Source: Echinimonas agarilytica
GTDB taxonomy: Bacteria > Pseudomonadota > Gammaproteobacteria > Enterobacterales > Neiellaceae
Assembly (NCBI RefSeq): GCF_023703465.1
Contig: NZ_JAMQGP010000001.1
Location: 620,001-684,000 of the forward strand
Direction of reading: 5' to 3'
DNA length: 64,000 bases
The notes under the pieces are model-generated. The model searched no databases and was not told the origin of the DNA. It saw only the letters and a list, made by a program, of their open reading frames with translations. Below, piece after piece: positions 1 to 9,715 of the stretch (position 1 is the stretch's first letter; each line of letters opens with the position of its first letter). A program made the position numbers and the translations under genes.

Positions 1-2465
1 GCGAAAATGTGGGCTCGATTGAGTTAACTGGAATCTACAATGAAACTGAGGCTCGAGTGGATGGCGAAAATGGGCTTGGTAATCGAGCGACTTTTTCCTA
101 CGTTGATCAATTCGAAACAGACTTTGGTGCGTTTGGTTATACCATTGGTGGCCAACGTACAGACTCTTCAAACCCTGAAGAAAGCTTACTGACCAGTTCT
201 ACCTTATACGCATGCGCAACTAATTATGCCGATGGCAGCCCCGTTGATATTCGCAGTGCAAGTGACTGTGAAGATGGCGATGGTGCAATTGATCGTGACA
301 ACGTGAATGACTACGATCCGGATTCACAGTTCTTTGTGCCATCGAGCACGACTTACCGAACGATGGAAGAATCGGATGAGCGTAATGCGATTGTGGGTAC
401 ATTGCAGTGGCAACCGAATGACAATTGGGATATCTACGGCGATTTTGAGTGGTCTAGAAATGAATACACCGAAGATCGTCATGATCTGACTGTATCTGAC
501 GGCCGCCGCTACCTCGACAATGTTGTGACCGATGGCAACCGCACTCTTGAATATCGTACCGGCGAATCTAAGTTTGAAGCACAAGGTTACTACCGAGATG
601 AAATCGAGCGTTACAACGGTTTTGGTTTAAAGATTGATCACTACATGACCGATGCGCTGTTAGTCAGCTTAGACTTATCTTATAGCCGCTCTCATCGTAA
701 CCGTTCTAGCTTCCAGTCGCGGATTAAAACGGGTGACCGCTGGAATTATTCACTGGACCAACGCCAACACCGTTTAACGCGTTTGCGCTTTTTAGACGAA
801 AATGGTTTGAATGCCGATCAAGAAGGGTTTGATTCATCAACTGCCTTTAACCCCACCAATCCAGAATCTTGGTTGGGCGTAAACAATAATGGCACGAACC
901 CAGAAGCACGTTACCGTCGTCAAATGGATGAACGTTTTGACACCATCAAAGCTGCACGTTTTGATGTGAACTACGCCATTGAAAACAACGACTGGATTGC
1001 CAGTGTTGATGCCGGTATTCGTTATTCAGAAGAGCACTTAACGTCTGACTTGGATACCAACACAGCGATTGATCCAAATACAGGTGAGCGTGTTAGTGAA
1101 TACAAAACCACAAACGTTGATGAAACAACACCACTGATTGAAAATTGCTTCCTGCCAAAGTGGAACAACGACGAATGGTTTAAATCAGAAAATGGCGACG
1201 GTGTAGAAGGCGGCGAATACGCCCAATTTGATGGCCGTTGTGGATTTGGTTTGTTGTCGCAGGCGAATCCAGATGGCAGCTTCACCGACATTGGGCGCAA
1301 GCCTGACACTCGCAGTAATGGCGATGATGATATTCGTGAAGATATCACCGCAGGTTACGTCATGGTGAATCTCGACGGTGAAGCATTTGATACGCCAGTC
1401 ACTGGTAATGTTGGACTCCGTGTGGTTCATACCAGTATTGAAGCCAAGGGTTACACATCAGAATTTGAACTTGTTACCACCGTTGATCCCGACACTGGTA
1501 CTGAATATATCCGTTTAGAAGAAGTCGATGGCGGAACAGTGGGCACTCACTATGTTGATCACAGCAGCACCGAATATTTACCGAGTGCGAACATCACATT
1601 TCATTTAGATGATGACTTGTTGCTTCGTACCGCTGCGTACCGCGCGTTGTCACGGCCGAACCTTCAAGACTTAGGTGCGGGACGTTCAGTCAATGTAGCT
1701 GATGATGACAACATCACCGATCCGGATGACTTGATTGATGACGCGTCAGGCGATAACCCAACGATGGAACCATTGATGTCTTGGAACGGTGATATTTCGT
1801 TGGAGTGGTATCCAAATGAAGATACTGCGTTATCTGTTGCGCTTTACTACAAACAGTTCGAAGCGAGCTTTAAAAAAGTAAACCTGACTGAATATCTCAC
1901 GGTTGACGGTGTTGAATATCCGATGTCGGTATCTACCACAGAGAAAAGTGATGATACCAGTGACCTCAAAGGTATCGAGATCTCTGCTCAGAAAGTCTTT
2001 ACTGAATTGCCTGCACCATTCGACACCTTGGGTACCAAGCTTTCATACAACTATGCGGACTCCGACTTTGAAAACCAAGATGGCACATTTGGTGATGTAA
2101 CAAACGACGATGGCACGGTGACTGAAGGTTTTGTAGACCCTGCCAACATCTTTGGCTTCTCGAAAAACACCTTCTCAGGATCGGTCTACTGGGACTACAG
2201 AGATTTCTCTGTTCGAGTGTTATACAAAACTCGTTCGCAGTATTTCCAGCCTAACTCAGGTGCCAAAGCCAACCGTTATGTTGAACCGTTTGAATACGTT
2301 GATATGAACGCAAAGTATAAGTTCACTAAAAATACCGCGCTGTCATTAAAGGTATTAAACGTATTGGATGAAGCTCAGTTCATGACGCGCGGCGGCAACG
2401 ACACGCCAACACTAATTTCAAGCACGGGTACCAAGTACTTCGTGAGCTTGAAGCATAAGTTCTAA
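1..2465 (+). CDS. TonB-dependent receptor, C-terminal part (5' end outside window)
   Basis: The frame is open from the first base (first whole codon at position 3) to a TAA at 2463-2465, about 820 residues. The start, signal peptide and plug domain must lie to the left. What is visible is a long alternation of amphipathic strands and Asp/Asn-rich loops, ending in KYFVSLKHKF with a terminal Phe. That is the signature of an outer-membrane beta-barrel of the TonB-dependent receptor family. Short motifs such as LRTAAYRALSRPNLQDL and ALSLKVLNVLDEAQF are typical of the carbohydrate-linked receptors of marine gammaproteobacteria. Two alginate lyases follow on the same strand after 89 bases, so I infer that it takes up alginate oligosaccharides using proton-motive force through TonB-ExbBD. 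The substrate is inferred from context only. Confidence 0.9.
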   Translation, partial: ENVGSIELTGIYNETEARVDGENGLGNRATFSYVDQFETDFGAFGYTIGGQRTDSSNPEESLLTSSTLYACATNYADGSPVDIRSASDCEDGDGAIDRDNVNDYDPDSQFFVPSSTTYRTMEESDERNAIVGTLQWQPNDNWDIYGDFEWSRNEYTEDRHDLTVSDGRRYLDNVVTDGNRTLEYRTGESKFEAQGYYRDEIERYNGFGLKIDHYMTDALLVSLDLSYSRSHRNRSSFQSRIKTGDRWNYSLDQRQHRLTRLRFLDENGLNADQEGFDSSTAFNPTNPESWLGVNNNGTNPEARYRRQMDERFDTIKAARFDVNYAIENNDWIASVDAGIRYSEEHLTSDLDTNTAIDPNTGERVSEYKTTNVDETTPLIENCFLPKWNNDEWFKSENGDGVEGGEYAQFDGRCGFGLLSQANPDGSFTDIGRKPDTRSNGDDDIREDITAGYVMVNLDGEAFDTPVTGNVGLRVVHTSIEAKGYTSEFELVTTVDPDTGTEYIRLEEVDGGTVGTHYVDHSSTEYLPSANITFHLDDDLLLRTAAYRALSRPNLQDLGAGRSVNVADDDNITDPDDLIDDASGDNPTMEPLMSWNGDISLEWYPNEDTALSVALYYKQFEASFKKVNLTEYLTVDGVEYPMSVSTTEKSDDTSDLKGIEISAQKVFTELPAPFDTLGTKLSYNYADSDFENQDGTFGDVTNDDGTVTEGFVDPANIFGFSKNTFSGSVYWDYRDFSVRVLYKTRSQYFQPNSGAKANRYVEPFEYVDMNAKYKFTKNTALSLKVLNVLDEAQFMTRGGNDTPTLISSTGTKYFVSLKHKF

Positions 2466-2492
2466 AGCAGCAATTCATCTTACGAGGATGAA

Positions 2493-2514
2493 GGAGCGCT
2501 AAGGATGGCGCTCC
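2493..2514 (+). other. intercistronic hairpin after the TonB receptor gene
   Basis: GGAGCGC (2493-2499) pairs with GCGCTCC (2508-2514) around an 8-base loop. No T-run follows, so it is more likely an mRNA-stabilising or attenuating hairpin between the receptor and the PL6 lyase gene than a full terminator. Confidence 0.45.
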
Positions 2515-2554
2515 ACTTTCACGCCCGAATCGAATCACTCAAAGAAGTAGACTT

Positions 2555-4822
2555 ATGTTAAATCGTACCCTTACCTCCTTCGTATCGCTTGTGACTTGTA
2601 GTGTTTTGTCACTCATTGTTTTGGTGAAGCCGGTGGTGGCCAAAGATTGGGTGGTGAAGACTCCCGATGCTTTCAAATCAGCCCTGAAACAAGTAGAGGC
2701 GGGCGATAGCATCGTCTTAGCAAACGGCACCTGGAATAACTTTGAAATAAAATTCAAAGCCAAAGGCACAAAAGACGCGCCTATTACGTTGCGCGCAGAA
2801 ACCAATGGACAAGTCATATTGCAGGGCCAATCGAACTTGCGCATGTCGGGTGAGTACTTAGTGGTCAAAGGGCTTGTGTTTAAAAACGGCTACACACCCA
2901 CAAGCGAAGTCATCTCGTTTCGAACCAGTAAAACTGACTTTGCCTATCACAGCCGTGTGACCGAAGTGGTGATCGACAATTACAGCAACCCCGACAAATT
3001 CGAATCGGACTATTGGGTGGGAATTTACGGTCAACAGAATCGATTTGACCATAACTACCTTGTGGGTAAGCGCAACAAGGGTGTGACACTGGCCGTGCGT
3101 CTTAACTCAGCACAAAGCCAAGAAAACCATCATCGTATTGATCACAACTATTTCGGCCCCCGCCCAGTGTTGGGCTCCAATGGCGGTGAAACTTTACGGA
3201 TTGGTACCAGCCATCATTCATTGTCCAGCTCATTCACAGTGGTTGAAGATAACTACTTTGACCGATGCAATGGTGAAGTTGAAATTATCTCTGTGAAAAG
3301 CGGCAACAACGTTATTCGCAATAATGTATTTAATGAATCTCGTGGCACGCTTACCCTGCGCCACGGCAATGGCAACCGGGTTGAAGGCAATGTGTTCTTT
3401 GGCAACGGTGTTGACCACACCGGTGGTATTCGCATTATTAATCGCGATCAGGTGGTACAAAATAACTACCTTGAAGGCTTAACTGGCTATCGTTTTGGCA
3501 GTGGTTTTACCGTCATGAATGGCGTGCCTGATTCGCCTATTAATCGTTACCACCAAGTGGTTAATGCTCAAATAAAACACAATTCATTTATTAATGTTGA
3601 ACACATTCAGTTTGCTGCCGGAAGTGACGCAGAACGCTCTGCAACGCCTCAGAACAGTGTGATGACGGGCAATTTACTGGTGACGAAAAATGGTTTAAAT
3701 CCATTTAGTGTGTTTGATGACATCAGTGGCATTTCATTTTCAGACAACGTCATGACTCCAACCCATCAAACAGATGTTGCTCATGGTATTGACTATCAAA
3801 CCATCGATTTAAAGCGTGCAAGCAATGGCTTACTTTACCCCGCAGACAAAGCGCTTTTGAAGTTTGGTGTGTCGAAAAATCTACACCCCATAGAGATTCA
3901 AAAAACAGGCCCTACCTGGTACGCCAAAGTTGAACCTGACGTGGCATTTGATTCGGGCAAGGTTGTTTTTATTTCTGCCACTGAAAGCAGCCTTGAAAAT
4001 GCAGTCGCACAGGCAAAAGACGGTGACGTGATTGAATTGGGTGACGGTGTTTATAACGTCAATAAGATTCTGAAATTAAATAAAACACTGAGCTTTCGTG
4101 CAAAAAATCGTCAACAGGCAAAAGTCCTATTCGACCGCTCGACCTTGTTTGAAATTGCCAACGGCGGCAGCCTCAAAATTGATGGCTTAGTGCTTGATGG
4201 AAAAGATAGTTCGGACTCTGCTGGCAATGTACTTATTCGAACCTCAAAGTGGGGCATGATCACCACGTATCGCTTTGAAATGATTAATAGCTTGGTGCAA
4301 AACCTCGATGTCAATCATTCCTATCATTTCTTTGACTCAGGCAGCCGAGCATTTGCTTTCGCGATTGATTTTCACAACAACCAATTTAAAGCCATCACCG
4401 GTGACATTTTACGACTGAACAAAGAAACCGATGATCTGGGCATTTACAACGCTGAGTATATTCGCCTGACAGGAAATCACTTTGAACATGTTAAAGGCGC
4501 ACTTGCCGATGTGTATCGTGGCGGCACCGATGAAAGTACCTTTGGTCCCCACTTTATCTTTGAAAATAATCAGGTTCGAGATGCTGGGCTTGGCAAGCGG
4601 AACAAATTGAAGGCGTCGATTCGATTGCATGGCAACCAAGTGGCCAACATCAGTCACAACCTGTTTAAAGATTCAGCAAAAGTCATGTTGGAGCACACGG
4701 TTGGAGAGCCTCAATCTCTTATTCGAGGCAATGAATTTAATGGCACTCCAAAGCCTGAAATTGTTGAGTTACGTGTTGCCGGACCACACACCGCCAAGTT
4801 GATGAATAACCGAGTGCTGTAA
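2555..4822 (+). CDS. PL6 family alginate lyase, two beta-helix domains
   Basis: A secreted polysaccharide lyase of 755 residues that cleaves alginate by beta-elimination. Residues 1-29 form a signal peptide ending at VVA-KD. The first parallel beta-helix (about 31-410) carries the PL6 active site: NGEVEIISVKSGNN (239-252) and ESRGTLTLRHGNGN (261-274). Taking AlyGC of Glaciecola (known PL6 enzyme; Lys220, Arg241, calcium ligands Asn181, Glu213, Glu215), every key residue is present at a constant offset of +28: Lys248, Arg269, Asn209, Glu241, Glu243. A second beta-helix (about 465-755) gives the same two-domain length as AlyGC. By family this suggests an exo-acting, polyguluronate-preferring enzyme; the specificity is inference. 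It lies between the receptor and the PL17 lyase in one operon. Confidence 0.93.
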   Translation: MLNRTLTSFVSLVTCSVLSLIVLVKPVVAKDWVVKTPDAFKSALKQVEAGDSIVLANGTWNNFEIKFKAKGTKDAPITLRAETNGQVILQGQSNLRMSGEYLVVKGLVFKNGYTPTSEVISFRTSKTDFAYHSRVTEVVIDNYSNPDKFESDYWVGIYGQQNRFDHNYLVGKRNKGVTLAVRLNSAQSQENHHRIDHNYFGPRPVLGSNGGETLRIGTSHHSLSSSFTVVEDNYFDRCNGEVEIISVKSGNNVIRNNVFNESRGTLTLRHGNGNRVEGNVFFGNGVDHTGGIRIINRDQVVQNNYLEGLTGYRFGSGFTVMNGVPDSPINRYHQVVNAQIKHNSFINVEHIQFAAGSDAERSATPQNSVMTGNLLVTKNGLNPFSVFDDISGISFSDNVMTPTHQTDVAHGIDYQTIDLKRASNGLLYPADKALLKFGVSKNLHPIEIQKTGPTWYAKVEPDVAFDSGKVVFISATESSLENAVAQAKDGDVIELGDGVYNVNKILKLNKTLSFRAKNRQQAKVLFDRSTLFEIANGGSLKIDGLVLDGKDSSDSAGNVLIRTSKWGMITTYRFEMINSLVQNLDVNHSYHFFDSGSRAFAFAIDFHNNQFKAITGDILRLNKETDDLGIYNAEYIRLTGNHFEHVKGALADVYRGGTDESTFGPHFIFENNQVRDAGLGKRNKLKASIRLHGNQVANISHNLFKDSAKVMLEHTVGEPQSLIRGNEFNGTPKPEIVELRVAGPHTAKLMNNRVL

Positions 4823-4860
4823 GCACGAACCATAATTCGGTTCATTATTAGGTAACGGAC

Positions 4861-7077
4861 ATGATGTTTTTACAGTTCAAACAGTACCTTTATACAATGC
4901 AACGAGCGCTATGTGTTGCGGTATTCTTATTCGTTGCCGCGATGTGCCCCAAAGTCATTGCGGCACAACACCCTAACTTGGTGATCACTGCGAGTGACGT
5001 GGTAGCGATGCGCCAAGCGATGACTCAACCTGGCTTATTTCAAGACGCCTTTCGCGCCAAAGTGGCTGACGTTGATCAGCTGCTTCTTGAGCCTGTCGAT
5101 ATCCCTGTGCCGCTGCATGCAGGAGGGGGCTATACCCATGAGCGACACAAAAATAACTATAAGTTAATGTTTAATGCAGCGGTGCTTTATCAGCTTACCG
5201 GTGATGTTAAATACGCAAACCATGTGCGCGATATGTTGCTGGAGTATGCCAAGCTGTATCCCACACTGCCGATCCACCCGCAAAAGAAAAGCAGTAACGC
5301 TGGCAAGCTGTTTTGGCAAGGTCTTAACGAAGCGGTTTGGTTGGTTTATACCATTCAAGCTTACGATGCGATTATTCCTGCGCTCGATGATGCAACTCGC
5401 CAAACCATCGAGAACGGTGTGCTTCGCCCAGTGGCTTTGTTCCTCTCCGAGCAATCTCCTCATACTTTTAATTTAGTGCACAACCACGGCACATGGGCCA
5501 CAACGGCTGTGGGTATGACAGGTTATGTATTAGGTGAACGAGATTGGGTTGAAAAAGCACTTTACGATTTAGAAAAGTCGGGGAAAGGCGGCTTTTTGCG
5601 TCAGCTCGATGAGTTATTTTCTCCTGCCGGTTACTACAACGAAGGGCCGTACTACCAGCGCTATGCGCTAATGCCATTCGTGACTTTTGCGAAGGCGATT
5701 GAGGTGAACGAGCCGGAGCGGAAAATATTTGAGTATCGCGATGGAATCGTACTCAAAGCGATCGAGACCACCATTCAGCTGAGCTACAACAATCTGTTCT
5801 TCCCGCTGAACGATGCCATCAAAAGCAAAGGTATTGATACCATTGAATTGGTTAACGGTGTTGCCATCGCCTACGGTCTAACAGGCGAAACTGGCCTGTT
5901 AAGCATTGCCCAGCAACAAGACCAAATTCTACTCACCGGGGACGGCCTTAAAGTGGCCCGAGCTATCGAGCAAGGACTGGCCACTCCCTTTGATTTTAAA
6001 TCCATAGCGTTTGGCGATGGTGCCGACGGTATGCAAGGTGCGTTTGTCGTGATGCGCCAGCGTAATCATGGCGATCAGGCACTGGTCTTTAAAGCCACTG
6101 CTCAGGGCTTGGGTCATGGTCATTTCGACAAATTAAATTGGCAGTTTTATGATACCGACGAAGAGATCGTAAGTGACTATGGCGCGGCCCGTTTTCTCAA
6201 TGTAGAAGCCAAGTTTGGCGGTCGCTATTTGCCCGAAAATAAAACCTATGCGAAGCAAACTGTTGCTCACAATACGCTGGTGGTAGACGAAATAAGTCAC
6301 TTCGAAGGAATCACCAAAGAAGGTAATAAGCACCACCCAGAACTACTTTTCTTTGGTAATCACGAGCGCGTTAAAATTGCTGCCGCAACGATTGATTCAG
6401 CCTACCCAGATACCGCATTCACTCGCACGATTGCGTTGCTGAATTTGGCCCCAGAAAAATCCTTAGTGGTGGACGTGCTTAGCGCCGAGTCAGATTCGGT
6501 GCATCAATACGATCTTCCGGTGCACTATCAAGGCCATTTGATAGAAACCAACTTTGAACTTAACACGCAACTCAGTGCACTCACACCTTTAGGACAAGAT
6601 TCGGGTTATCAACATTTATGGTTGAAGTCTTCCGCCACACCCAAAGGCCCTTTGGCTAAGGTGACTTGGTTGAATAAGAACGGCCGCTTCTACACCTTAA
6701 CGGCCCTTCAGTCGCAGGGCACAAACGTACTATTTACTCAACTCGGCGCGAATGACCCGCAATTTAATCTCAGAGCGGAAAACGCATTTATTTTTAGGGT
6801 GGCGAATGCCAAATCACATGATTTTGTCAGTGTGTTAGAGCCGCATGGCGAATACAACCCTTCTAAAGAATACACCCTCACCGGATCAAGCCAAGTCGTT
6901 GATTTAATACATCAGCGTCACGACGAGGTTCAGGTGATAGAAGTCAGTTTTAACGATGGTTCAGTGTATGTGTTGGCGTTCCATCTTGGTCAGGAGTCCG
7001 AGGGCATGCATGCCTTCATTCATAAGGGACAGAAGTTCCAATTCTCCAGTCATTTCCAACTATTCGATATTCAATAA
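4861..7077 (+). CDS. PL17 family oligoalginate lyase
   Basis: A 738-residue lyase expected to release unsaturated monouronate from alginate oligomers. A signal peptide ends near VIAA-Q (about residue 35); the start at 4861 or 4864 follows AGGTAACGGAC, and a start at 4897 lacks a ribosome site. The N-terminal alpha/alpha-barrel holds NLVHNHGTWATT with Asn208 and His209, and GYYNEGPYYQRYA with Tyr265. The C-terminal beta-sheet domain holds GGRYLPEN with Tyr456. Compared with Alg17c (Asn201, His202, Tyr258, Tyr450; zinc ligands His415, Asp433, His464), all positions are conserved, including likely zinc ligands His421, Asp439 and His470. It sits 38 bases after the PL6 gene and acts on that enzyme's products. 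Confidence 0.94.
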   Translation: MMFLQFKQYLYTMQRALCVAVFLFVAAMCPKVIAAQHPNLVITASDVVAMRQAMTQPGLFQDAFRAKVADVDQLLLEPVDIPVPLHAGGGYTHERHKNNYKLMFNAAVLYQLTGDVKYANHVRDMLLEYAKLYPTLPIHPQKKSSNAGKLFWQGLNEAVWLVYTIQAYDAIIPALDDATRQTIENGVLRPVALFLSEQSPHTFNLVHNHGTWATTAVGMTGYVLGERDWVEKALYDLEKSGKGGFLRQLDELFSPAGYYNEGPYYQRYALMPFVTFAKAIEVNEPERKIFEYRDGIVLKAIETTIQLSYNNLFFPLNDAIKSKGIDTIELVNGVAIAYGLTGETGLLSIAQQQDQILLTGDGLKVARAIEQGLATPFDFKSIAFGDGADGMQGAFVVMRQRNHGDQALVFKATAQGLGHGHFDKLNWQFYDTDEEIVSDYGAARFLNVEAKFGGRYLPENKTYAKQTVAHNTLVVDEISHFEGITKEGNKHHPELLFFGNHERVKIAAATIDSAYPDTAFTRTIALLNLAPEKSLVVDVLSAESDSVHQYDLPVHYQGHLIETNFELNTQLSALTPLGQDSGYQHLWLKSSATPKGPLAKVTWLNKNGRFYTLTALQSQGTNVLFTQLGANDPQFNLRAENAFIFRVANAKSHDFVSVLEPHGEYNPSKEYTLTGSSQVVDLIHQRHDEVQVIEVSFNDGSVYVLAFHLGQESEGMHAFIHKGQKFQFSSHFQLFDIQ

Positions 7078-7099
7078 TTTGAGCTTTTTTGAGGAAGTA

Positions 7100-7444
7100 A
7101 TGATGATTCAGAGCGAACATTTCTTGTTTGGTGACGATATTCCAGTTGAAGATATTGGTGGCGGTTTGTCGCGCCAAATTATGGGGTACAACGAAGAGCT
7201 CATGGCAGTGAAAGTGTTTTTTGAAAAAGGCGCTGAAGGCTATGTGCACAAGCATCGCCACTCTCAGGTGTCATACGTTGAAAAGGGCACATTCGAAGTG
7301 AATGTGGATGGCAAAATAAAAACGTTAACTGCGGGTGATTGTTTTTTTGTGCCACCGAACGTGGATCACGGTGCGGTATGCACAACAGGTGGCATTCTGA
7401 TCGACGTATTTAGTCCAATGCGCGAAGACTTTGTTGGGGAATAA
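7100..7444 (+). CDS. kdgF: KdgF-type cupin, unsaturated uronate linearisation
   Basis: A small single-domain cupin of 114 residues. KdgF proteins convert the cyclic 4,5-unsaturated monouronate made by alginate or pectin lyases to the linear keto sugar DEH/DKI. The metal site is visible as HKHRHSQ (His50, His52 and Gln56) plus His90 in VPPNVDHGA, with the cupin pattern G(x)5HxH(x)3-4Q...G and PxxxxH. The reading frame stays open upstream to 6956 inside the PL17 gene, but GAGGAAG placed just before the ATG at 7100 (or 7103) fixes the start. It is 22 bases after the PL17 gene, and its stop overlaps the start of the transporter gene (TAATG). The position between lyase and transporter fits the assigned step. 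Confidence 0.85.
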   Translation: MMIQSEHFLFGDDIPVEDIGGGLSRQIMGYNEELMAVKVFFEKGAEGYVHKHRHSQVSYVEKGTFEVNVDGKIKTLTAGDCFFVPPNVDHGAVCTTGGILIDVFSPMREDFVGE

Positions 7445-8724
7445 TGACTATGACTGTTAAAGGCTTACGTTGGATTGTGGTATCGCTCGTTGCGATTGCT
7501 ACGGTCATCAACTATATCGACCGCTCAGCACTCGCTGTGATGTGGCCTGGTATTGCAGAAGATTTAGGGTTGGGCAAGCAAGACTATGCCAACATTATCA
7601 CGGTCTTCATGATTTCATATGCCATAGGGCAGTCGCTATTTGGCAAAATATTTGATGCCGTAGGCACTCGTATTGGCTTTCTGCTCTCGATTGTTGTTTG
7701 GTCGGTATCTATTGCTCTGCATGCCATTGCGACCACGGCAATGTCGTTTGGTATTTTCCGTTTCCTTTTAGGATTAGGTGAGGCGGGCAACTGGCCGGGA
7801 GCAACGAAAGCGAATGCTGAATGGTTTCCCATTAAAGAGCGCGCTTTGGCCCAAGGTATCTTTAACTCGGGTGCGTCACTAGGTTCCATCATTGCGCCGC
7901 CTTTGATTGCATTCTTGTATGCATTCTTAGGGTGGAAAGCAACTTTCATCGTGATTGGTTCTATGGGATTCATTTGGATTGTGCCATGGATGATTATTTA
8001 TAAGTCGGCACCCGATGCGCATCCTTGGATTTCATCGGATGAGCGCCAATACATTTTGTCGGGGCAAAAACCTGACGTAGAAAAACAAAGTGCTCAAGAC
8101 GAGTATGTTCCAACCTTTAAGGAATTGTTAGGGCATCGTCAAGCATGGGGAGTGATTGCATCACGCTTTTTCATCGACCCTATTTGGTGGTTGTTTGTGG
8201 CTTGGCTGCCGCTCTACCTGAATGAAAAATTTGGGTTTAACGTGAAGGAAATCGGAGCTTTTGCTTGGGTTCCATATGTGGGCGCGGCCATTGGTGCAAT
8301 TTTTGGTGGCTGGCTCAGCGGCCGTTTGATCGCCAAAGGTTGGGATGTGAGCAAAGCGCGCAAAACTGTGATTGTGTTGGGAGGCGTGGTGATGCTGCCG
8401 GCTTTATTGCTGACTGCTCAAGCAGGCACGCCTATGATGGCTATGTTGCTGATTGCACTAATTTTGTTTGGTTTTCAAACAGCCATCGGCAATATTCAAA
8501 CTCTACCCAGTGACTTCTTCTCTGGTAAAACCGTGGGAACTTTAGCGGGGCTCAGTGGCACATCGGCAGTCTTGAGTGTGATCATTACCATCCAATTGGT
8601 TCCTATGATGACAGAAGGCGGCAATTACACGCCATTCTTCATTTTAGGGGCATCGCTGGTGCCGTTGTATTTGATTGCGATTTGGTTTGCAGGGCGTATT
8701 GAGCCTGTTCAGAAGAAGAAGTGA
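7444..8724 (+). CDS. MFS transporter, hexuronate/anion:cation symporter (ACS) family
   Basis: An inner-membrane transporter of 426 residues with about 12 hydrophobic helices. NYIDRSALAVMWPGI in the first helix, GLGEAGNWPGATKANAEWF around residues 112-130, and the cytoplasmic loop with ERALAQGIFNSG are hallmarks of the ExuT/GudP-like ACS family, which moves hexuronates and related acids with protons or sodium. The gene starts within the stop codon of kdgF and ends four bases before kdgK. In this context the likely cargo is DEH or unsaturated alginate oligomers released in the periplasm by the PL17 lyase. Family assignment is firm; the substrate is inferred. Confidence 0.9.
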   Translation: MTMTVKGLRWIVVSLVAIATVINYIDRSALAVMWPGIAEDLGLGKQDYANIITVFMISYAIGQSLFGKIFDAVGTRIGFLLSIVVWSVSIALHAIATTAMSFGIFRFLLGLGEAGNWPGATKANAEWFPIKERALAQGIFNSGASLGSIIAPPLIAFLYAFLGWKATFIVIGSMGFIWIVPWMIIYKSAPDAHPWISSDERQYILSGQKPDVEKQSAQDEYVPTFKELLGHRQAWGVIASRFFIDPIWWLFVAWLPLYLNEKFGFNVKEIGAFAWVPYVGAAIGAIFGGWLSGRLIAKGWDVSKARKTVIVLGGVVMLPALLLTAQAGTPMMAMLLIALILFGFQTAIGNIQTLPSDFFSGKTVGTLAGLSGTSAVLSVIITIQLVPMMTEGGNYTPFFILGASLVPLYLIAIWFAGRIEPVQKKK

Positions 8725-8728
8725 TTCG

Positions 8729-9694
8729 ATGAGACGTATTTATTTATTAGGCGAGTGTATGGTGGAGTTGTCACAGACTTCAGGCGGCCTTTTAAAGCAG
8801 TCGTATGCGGGTGATGCATACAACACGGCTGTTTATTTGAAGCGCATGTTTAGTGAGGTTCAAGTCAATTTTTTCACCACTGTGGGTGAAGACCAATTGA
8901 GCGACAACATGGTGACTTCTTTTGAATCAGAGCAGATTGGTACCGACTTGGTCTTTCGTGCGAAAGATAAAGCTCCTGGCCTGTACATGATCGACACCGA
9001 CGATGACGGTGAACGCAGTTTTACCTACTGGCGTGAATGCTCGGCAGCGCGTCAAGCTATGCAGTTTGTCACAGCAGAAGTGGTAGGACAGCTTTGCATG
9101 GGCGATGTGTTTTTCTTTTCGGGCATATCGCTGGCAGTGATTGAGCCCAATGACCGAGAAATATTTTGGTTGTTAATGCGAAAGCTCAAAGATACTGGAG
9201 TCAAGATTGCATTTGATCCTAATTATCGAGCGCGCATGTGGAAAGACAAAACAGAAGCTAAGATTCAATTTGAACGCGCATTTAGAATGGCTGATTTAGT
9301 CTTGCCGGGCATTGAAGACTTCACTCAACTGTATGGTTTTGATGATTTGAGTAGCATCAAAAAATTCTGTGGTGCACATGGAATTGATGAATTAATCATT
9401 AAAAATGGCGCAAAAAGTGTTTATTGCATGAGTGAACAGCAAGTTCAAGAAATTGAGATATCACCCGTGTCGGGCGTAGTTGATACCACCTCTGCTGGCG
9501 ATTCATTCAATGGTGGCTACATGGGGGCGCGCTTGCAGGGTTTGTCGATTGCAGATTCAGTGGCCGTAGGCGCGACGGTGGCAGGGTTTGTGATTTTACA
9601 CCCCGGCGCTATTGTGCCAAACCAAACGTTTACTAAATTCAATGAGCAGATCATCCAACCTGCTTTATTAAACATGGCTGAGACATGCCAATAA
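8729..9694 (+). CDS. kdgK: 2-keto-3-deoxygluconate kinase, PfkB family
   Basis: A cytoplasmic sugar kinase of 321 residues that phosphorylates 2-keto-3-deoxygluconate (KDG) to KDPG. The PfkB fold is shown by the N-terminal LLGECMVELSQ, the substrate-loop motif GDAYNTAVYLKR, and the C-terminal signature DTTSAGDSFNGGYMGAR with the catalytic Asp in AGD. FDPNYRARMW is characteristic of KDG kinases. The frame is open further left, but the ATG at 8729, preceded by a purine-rich AGAAGAAGAAG, gives the usual family N-terminus; the earlier part overlaps the transporter gene. It is followed after 21 bases by the KDPG aldolase gene, the next step of the pathway. Confidence 0.93.
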   Translation: MRRIYLLGECMVELSQTSGGLLKQSYAGDAYNTAVYLKRMFSEVQVNFFTTVGEDQLSDNMVTSFESEQIGTDLVFRAKDKAPGLYMIDTDDDGERSFTYWRECSAARQAMQFVTAEVVGQLCMGDVFFFSGISLAVIEPNDREIFWLLMRKLKDTGVKIAFDPNYRARMWKDKTEAKIQFERAFRMADLVLPGIEDFTQLYGFDDLSSIKKFCGAHGIDELIIKNGAKSVYCMSEQQVQEIEISPVSGVVDTTSAGDSFNGGYMGARLQGLSIADSVAVGATVAGFVILHPGAIVPNQTFTKFNEQIIQPALLNMAETCQ

Positions 9695-9715
9695 AGACCG
9701 TTAGAGACTGATTTT